DNA from: Acidimicrobiaceae bacterium
GTDB lineage: Bacteria > Actinomycetota > Acidimicrobiia > Acidimicrobiales > Palsa-688
Assembly: GCA_003156795.1 (NCBI GenBank)
Contig: PMHU01000012.1
Location: forward strand, 2,491 to 11,820
Reading direction: 5' to 3'
Length of the DNA: 9,330 nt
A program made the translations under genes and the position numbers. How positions within the stretch are numbered: the first letter of the stretch is position 1; each line of letters starts with the position of its first letter. Positions 6,562-9,330 of the stretch are shown piece after piece. The notes beneath the pieces were generated by a model. That model searched no databases, was not told the DNA's origin, and was given only the letters and a program-made list of their open reading frames with translations.

Positions 6562-7668
6562 ATGGGCCGGGACGAAGTTCCAGCCGTCCCTGACCTGATT
6601 ACGGCCACCGCAGCGCTGGTTGCGATCCCGTCTGTCAGTCACTCCGAGGGCCTCCTGGCCGATCACGTGGAGACGGATCTGCGGGGCGTGGGCCGACTCT
6701 CGGTCGACCGCATTGGAGACAACGTCGTCGCCCGGACGCATCTCGGTCTGGCCAATCGGATAGTCCTCGCCGGCCACCTCGACACCGTTCCCGCCAACGG
6801 CAATCTCGATCCGAAGATCGAGGGAGACACGTTGTGGGGCCTGGGCAGCGCCGACATGAAAGGCGGGCTGGCCGTCATGCTGGCCTTGGCTGTGACGGAT
6901 TCCGACGTGGCCATGGATGTGTCCTACGTGTTCTACTCAGGCGAGGAAGTGAGCCGCCAATACAGTGGGTTGCTCGAGATCGAAAGGGTTGCGCCCGAGC
7001 TACTCGCCGGCGATGTCGCGGTGCTGGGTGAGCCGACCGGCGCCACGATCGAAGCCGGCTGCCAGGGGGTCCTCAAGATAGAGGTAAGCCTGGGAGGCGT
7101 CAGGGCCCACACGGCCCGGCCGTGGATGGGTGTCAACGCCGTGCACCGCTTGGCCCCCGTGCTCGACCGGGTGGCGGCCTACGAAACTCGCCAACCGGTG
7201 ATCGACGGGTGCCAGTATCGGGAGGCGCTACAGGCAGTCAGCGTGAGTGGAGGCCTGGCTGCCAACGTCGTGCCCGACCGTGCGACCGTCTTGCTCAACC
7301 ACCGCTTTGCGCCCGACCGGGACGCGGCAGCAGCCGAAGCGGCGGTCCGGGCTCTGCTGGAGCCCTTGCTCGATCCGGCCACGGGAGATCGGATTGCAGT
7401 CGTGGAGTCGCAGCCGGGAGCGTCTCCATCGCTCGCCCACCCGCTGCTGCACCGCCTGCTCCAAGCGACGGCGCGCCCTCCTCGGGCCAAACTCGGCTGG
7501 ACCGACGTCGCCTTCTTCGCCGAGAGGGGGATCCCCGCCGTGAACTTCGGGCCGGGCGACCCCGAGTTGGCTCATACCGCCGACGAGCGGGTGACCCGCA
7601 GGGACCTGGATCGCACCTACACCAGCCTCAGGGGCCTGATCGAAGGAAGGGCCTTACAGGCGACGTAG
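6562..7668 (+). CDS. dapE: Succinyl-diaminopimelate desuccinylase DapE (M20 metallopeptidase)
   Basis: DapE hydrolyses N-succinyl-LL-diaminopimelate to LL-diaminopimelate and succinate, using a two-zinc site. From the ATG at 6562 the protein is 368 residues. Motifs occur in M20 order: GHLDTVP (His72, Asp74), GSADMKGG (bridging Asp98), YSGEE (catalytic Glu128, metal-ligand Glu129), LGEPTG (Glu157) and HTADERV (His338). The inserted dimerisation domain is present, with RAHTARPWMGVNAVHRL in its first part. All metal and catalytic residues are therefore retained. The 6562 start sits 4 nt after the dapD stop; an in-frame ATG at 6496 would overlap dapD by 62 nt and add 22 unconserved residues. The overall form is that of Gram-positive/actinobacterial DapE. 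The last 15 nt of the gene overlap the end of lexA on the other strand. A related M20 deacylase is the alternative, made unlikely by the operon. Confidence 0.95.
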   Translation: MGRDEVPAVPDLITATAALVAIPSVSHSEGLLADHVETDLRGVGRLSVDRIGDNVVARTHLGLANRIVLAGHLDTVPANGNLDPKIEGDTLWGLGSADMKGGLAVMLALAVTDSDVAMDVSYVFYSGEEVSRQYSGLLEIERVAPELLAGDVAVLGEPTGATIEAGCQGVLKIEVSLGGVRAHTARPWMGVNAVHRLAPVLDRVAAYETRQPVIDGCQYREALQAVSVSGGLAANVVPDRATVLLNHRFAPDRDAAAAEAAVRALLEPLLDPATGDRIAVVESQPGASPSLAHPLLHRLLQATARPPRAKLGWTDVAFFAERGIPAVNFGPGDPELAHTADERVTRRDLDRTYTSLRGLIEGRALQAT

Positions 7669-8286
7669 GACGGTTACGACCTTCCCGTATATCTCGATGT
7701 CGCGCGGGTCGAACACCATTGGCTCCATGGTGGCGTTGGCAGGCGTGAGCACGACCTTCGATCCTCGACGACCGTAGGTCTTGACGGTGGCTTCCTCGCC
7801 GAGAATCCCGGCGACCACGACGTCACCCTTGGTGGCTTCGGCCTGCTGGCGAACCACTACGAAATCGCCGTTGAGGATGCCTGCGTCGATCATCGACTCA
7901 CCCCGAACCTTGAGCATGAAGAGTTGACCGTCGCCCGTGAAGTCCTCGGGAAGGGGCAGAAGCTCCTCTACGTTCTCCTGGGCCAGGACGTTCGCGCCGG
8001 CGGCCACATCGCCAACCAGGGGAACGTGGCGAGTCGGGCGCCGCTCGATGGCCGCACCTGACATGGCGTCGTAGCGGACCTCTATGGCCCTGGGCTTGGT
8101 CGGATCTCGCCTCAAGAAGCCCTGGCGCTGCAGCGTCGTCAGGTGGGTGTGAACGGTAGAAGAAGAAGTAAGACCGACGGCCTCGCCGATCTCGCGCACG
8201 GAGGGGGGATAGCCGCGCTCGCGGATCTGGGCGGCGATGAAGTCGAGTATCTCTTTGCGCTTGCCGGTGAGCTCGATGTCGGTCAA
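7654..8286 (-). CDS. lexA: LexA, SOS-response repressor and self-cleaving protease
   Basis: LexA represses DNA-damage genes and cleaves itself when RecA filaments form on single-stranded DNA. The 210-residue protein has the N-terminal winged helix-turn-helix (about residues 1-70: LTGKRKEILDFIAAQIRERG, then PPSVREIGEAVGL and STVHTHLTTLQRQGFL). The C-terminal S24 peptidase domain follows, with cleavage site Ala96-Gly97 in VGDVAAGANV, nucleophile Ser131 in RGESMIDAGI and general base Lys169 in EEATVKTYGR. All are intact, so it should be inducible. The start is TTG at 8286, supported by AAGGAG 8 nt upstream and by the normal family N-terminus. The control region carries LexA operators, one over its own promoter, indicating autoregulation. 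It converges with dapE with a 15-bp overlap and no visible terminator, and is divergent from the LysM gene, as in mycobacteria. Confidence 0.97.
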   Translation of the reverse strand: MTDIELTGKRKEILDFIAAQIRERGYPPSVREIGEAVGLTSSSTVHTHLTTLQRQGFLRRDPTKPRAIEVRYDAMSGAAIERRPTRHVPLVGDVAAGANVLAQENVEELLPLPEDFTGDGQLFMLKVRGESMIDAGILNGDFVVVRQQAEATKGDVVVAGILGEEATVKTYGRRGSKVVLTPANATMEPMVFDPRDIEIYGKVVTVLRRL

Positions 8287-8294
8287 AGCGGCTA

Positions 8295-8300
8295 CTCCTT
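8295..8300 (-). promoter_or_regulatory. lexA: Ribosome binding site deciding the TTG start of lexA
   Basis: On the minus strand AAGGAG is a near-perfect Shine-Dalgarno sequence ending 8 nt before TTG at 8286. It supports TTG as the true start; no in-frame ATG or GTG start fits this site better. Confidence 0.8.
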
Positions 8301-8362
8301 CGTTTCGGCATCAGCCCAAAGAGCTGCCCAACGCAGTTCCTTGTGCTGTTTCACGATAGGCG

Positions 8363-8371
8363 ATTATCCCA
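8363..8371 (-). promoter_or_regulatory. lexA: lexA promoter, extended -10
   Basis: On the minus strand GATAAT (8368-8363) matches five of six -10 consensus bases and is preceded by TGG, an extended -10 motif. Transcription would start near 8356, giving a leader of about 70 nt. The -35 is weak; its expected position lies within LexA box 1, so LexA binding should block polymerase. Confidence 0.6.
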
Positions 8372-8378
8372 CCACAAG

Positions 8379-8392
8379 CAAACATTTGTTCG
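8379..8392. promoter_or_regulatory. LexA operator 1 (SOS box), one mismatch
   Basis: CAAACATTTGTTCG matches the actinobacterial/Bacillus-type palindrome CGAAC-N4-GTTCG at 9 of 10 fixed positions. It lies just upstream of the lexA -10, covering the -35/spacer region of that promoter. Its right half continues into GTTCGAAC (8388-8395), which adds a second, inverted half-site. Confidence 0.8.
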
Positions 8393-8402
8393 AACTTGGG
8401 TC

Positions 8403-8435
8403 TTGACAGCGAACAAGCGTTCGTGGTGGTATGAG
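8403..8435 (+). promoter_or_regulatory. SOS-controlled promoter of the LysM gene
   Basis: A perfect -35 TTGACA lies at 8403-8408. Two -10 readings are possible: TGGTAT at 8427-8432 (18-nt spacer), or TATGAG at 8430-8435 preceded by TGG as an extended -10 (21-nt spacer). Transcription would start near 8439-8442. LexA box 2 fills the spacer and box 3 covers the start site. Confidence 0.65.
8410..8423. promoter_or_regulatory. LexA operator 2 (SOS box), perfect palindrome
   Basis: CGAACAAGCGTTCG is an exact CGAAC-N4-GTTCG site. It lies between the TTGACA -35 and the -10 of the rightward promoter, a classical repressing position. Its centre is 31 bp from that of box 1 and 27 bp from that of box 3. 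Confidence 0.93.
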
Positions 8436-8436
8436 A

Positions 8437-8450
8437 GGAACACCTGTTCG
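8437..8450. promoter_or_regulatory. LexA operator 3 (SOS box), one mismatch
   Basis: GGAACACCTGTTCG matches CGAAC-N4-GTTCG at 9 of 10 fixed positions. It overlaps the predicted transcription start of the LysM gene. Its right flank (GTTCGAGTTGGG) resembles that of box 1 (GTTCGAACTTGGG), suggesting a local duplication. Confidence 0.8.
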
Positions 8451-8456
8451 AGTTGG

Positions 8457-8492
8457 GCTGGCCGGAAGGTGGAGTCCCAAGCCGGCCTTAGC
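8457..8492 (+). repeat. Hairpin in the leader of the LysM gene
   Basis: GGCCGG (8460-8465) pairs with CCGGCC (8482-8487), extended by GCT/AGC across a 2-nt bulge, with a 16-nt loop. It lies in the roughly 80-nt leader between the SOS promoter and the GTG start. No known riboswitch could be assigned. Confidence 0.4.
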
Positions 8493-8508
8493 AGTAAGTC
8501 CCTGAGCC

Positions 8509-8515
8509 AGGAAGG
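8509..8515 (+). promoter_or_regulatory. Ribosome binding site deciding the GTG start of the LysM gene
   Basis: AGGAAGG lies 7 nt before the GTG at 8523. The same frame is open further left through the promoter and LexA boxes, so this site is what fixes the start at 8523. Confidence 0.75.
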
Positions 8516-8522
8516 CAAAGCA

Positions 8523-9041
8523 GTGGTCGCACTTCTATCCGCAATCCCGCCACGTCCATCCACACCCGGTGGGCCGGCCCTGCGTCCGGTTGACACCCCA
8601 GGGGCCACTCGCCGTTCGCAGCGCCCCGGTCCCGTGCCCTTGAGGCCCGTCCTGCCTTTGCGGCCGGCTGCGGTCGGGCCGGGTCGGAGCTTGCCTACCG
8701 CGACCGTGCCTCGGGTGCGCCCGAGCCGCGCCACATTCCGGCGGAGGCGCGTCGCCGCCTTGGGGATGCTCATGCTGTTTGCCTTCCTTGTCGTTATCGC
8801 CATCAACGGGGCGCTGGATCGCATCGGTGGTGGCCCCCTCACCACCACCGATGCACCCAGCGGTGCCCAGTCGGCCGCGGCCCAGGCTTGGGTAGTGAAG
8901 CCCGGCGACACCATCTGGAGTATCGCCACGTCTCTCGATCGGCACGGCGATGTCCGTCCGCTCGTGGACCGGCTGTCCAAGGAAGTCGGCGGCGCCCCCT
9001 TGTACCCGGGCGAGACGATCGCCATACCGTCGCCTGGCTAG
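8523..9041 (+). CDS. LysM-domain single-pass membrane protein, putative SOS cell-division inhibitor
   Basis: The 172-residue product has three parts. Residues 1-76 are a Pro/Arg-rich, low-complexity cytoplasmic tail ending in RRRR. Residues 77-98 form one hydrophobic span (VAALGMLMLFAFLVVIAINGAL). A short linker leads to a LysM domain at about 123-172 (WVVKPGDTIWSIA ... LYPGETIAIP), which should bind peptidoglycan outside the membrane. The positive-inside rule gives an N-in, C-out topology. Domain plan, small size, place opposite lexA and SOS operators match Bacillus YneA, Corynebacterium DivS and mycobacterial Rv2719c, which delay division after DNA damage. That role is inferred from context and architecture; the sequence outside LysM is not recognisably conserved. 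The basic N-terminal tail appears long compared with YneA. nrdR follows after a gap of about 90 nt. Confidence 0.85.
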   Translation: MVALLSAIPPRPSTPGGPALRPVDTPGATRRSQRPGPVPLRPVLPLRPAAVGPGRSLPTATVPRVRPSRATFRRRRVAALGMLMLFAFLVVIAINGALDRIGGGPLTTTDAPSGAQSAAAQAWVVKPGDTIWSIATSLDRHGDVRPLVDRLSKEVGGAPLYPGETIAIPSPG

Positions 9042-9097
9042 TTGCTTTAAGACCGCGGCCGCCGTGCTTGGTCGACAGGCCGACGGATCGCCACCAA

Positions 9098-9125
9098 CCG
9101 ACAACCGGCCCCTACCGGATATGGT
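9098..9125 (+). promoter_or_regulatory. nrdR: Possible separate nrdR promoter, leaderless-type
   Basis: CCGACA (9098-9103) and TATGGT (9120-9125) are separated by 16 nt and followed, after 7 nt, by the GTG at 9133. This fits a leaderless transcript. The rest of the 9042-9132 gap shows the palindrome GCGGCCGC but no terminator with a U-tract and no LexA operator. Confidence 0.35.
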
Positions 9126-9132
9126 CGGAGCC

Positions 9133-9330
9133 GTGCGGTGCCCGCAATGCTCGAGCATGGACGACAAGGTTGTTGACTCGCGCTCGGCCGAGGACGGGCT
9201 GTCCATCAGGCGCAGGCGGGAGTGCTTGTCGTGCGGACGCCGGTACACCACATACGAACGGCTTGAAGAGATTCCCTTCGTGGTGGTCAAGCGGTCCGGT
9301 CACCGAGAGCCCTTCGATCGCTCCAAAGTT
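9133..9330 (+). CDS. nrdR: NrdR, transcriptional repressor of ribonucleotide reductase genes (3'-truncated)
   Basis: NrdR senses ATP/dATP and represses ribonucleotide reductase operons. The window ends after 66 codons, in the sequence KRSGHREPFDRSKV, the start of the ATP-cone domain. Before it lies the complete zinc ribbon: CPQC and, further on, CLSC, with the family's VVDSR, AEDG and IRRRRECLSCGRRYTTYER. GTG at 9133 was chosen because it gives the usual NrdR beginning (Met, basic residue, CPxC); an in-frame ATG at 9121 would add MVGA. GGAG at 9127-9130 is too close to this GTG to be a good ribosome binding site, consistent with leaderless initiation. Its place after the LysM gene reproduces the mycobacterial lexA region. 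Ribonucleotide reductase genes may lie to the right, which cannot be seen. Confidence 0.95.
   Translation, partial: MRCPQCSSMDDKVVDSRSAEDGLSIRRRRECLSCGRRYTTYERLEEIPFVVVKRSGHREPFDRSKV

Noticed and set aside
8460..8522. Cobalamin-riboswitch-like fragments in the LysM leader (GGTGGAGTCC, GCAGTAAG, GAGCCAGGAAGGC in order)
   Set aside because: The leader is only about 80 nt, against roughly 200 for that riboswitch. The GGTG/TCC spacing is off, supporting stems are missing, and the last piece is the ribosome binding site. Likely chance; a covariance-model search with RF00174 would settle it.
8343..8522. Upstream extension of the LysM reading frame to an ATG at 8343
   Set aside because: It would place coding sequence across both promoters and all three LexA boxes and adds residues with no domain; AGGAAGG before GTG 8523 fits far better.

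Overview
The window is a high-GC bacterial chromosome segment, densely packed, with GTG and TTG starts and overlapping genes. Three things point to an actinobacterium (Actinomycetota). An SOS operator of the form CGAAC-N4-GTTCG lies next to lexA. The order lexA / divergent LysM membrane protein / nrdR matches the Mycobacterium tuberculosis arrangement Rv2720-Rv2719c-Rv2718c. Several candidate -10 elements (TAnnnT) sit 7-9 nt before start codons, as in leaderless actinobacterial transcripts. The E. coli-like DapD is not the form found in mycobacteria, so a deep-branching lineage (for example Acidimicrobiia) is a reasonable guess but not shown.

Layout. Positions 3-2249 (+) hold the C-terminal 748 residues of a C39-peptidase ABC exporter whose start lies left of the window. 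Positions 2297-3094 (-) hold a crotonase-family enzyme, convergent with the exporter. From about 3195 rightward runs a tight forward series: hflX (ribosome-associated GTPase), dapC, dapD and dapE. The three dap genes encode consecutive steps of the succinylase branch of lysine/meso-diaminopimelate synthesis. hflX and dapC overlap by 4 nt; dapD and dapE are 4 nt apart; dapC and dapD are separated by 64 nt holding a hairpin and a possible promoter. dapE then meets lexA tail to tail, with a 15-bp overlap.

The lexA control region (8287-8522) is the most informative non-coding stretch. It holds three LexA operators, one perfect and two with a single mismatch, placed over two divergent promoters. 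One promoter drives lexA leftward from a TTG start with a strong ribosome binding site. The other drives a 172-residue, single-pass membrane protein with an extracytoplasmic LysM domain, resembling the SOS-induced division inhibitors YneA, DivS and Rv2719c. nrdR, repressor of ribonucleotide reductase genes, follows and runs off the right edge.

The right half therefore reads as a DNA-damage response module: LexA sensor, division-arrest candidate and dNTP-supply regulator. The middle is a cell-wall/lysine precursor operon led by a translation-rescue GTPase. The left end belongs to a peptide-export locus mostly outside the window. No RNA genes, mobile elements, CRISPR arrays or intrinsic terminators with a U-tract were seen. 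I found no clear sign of a wholly new multi-gene system; the points worth following are mainly regulatory.
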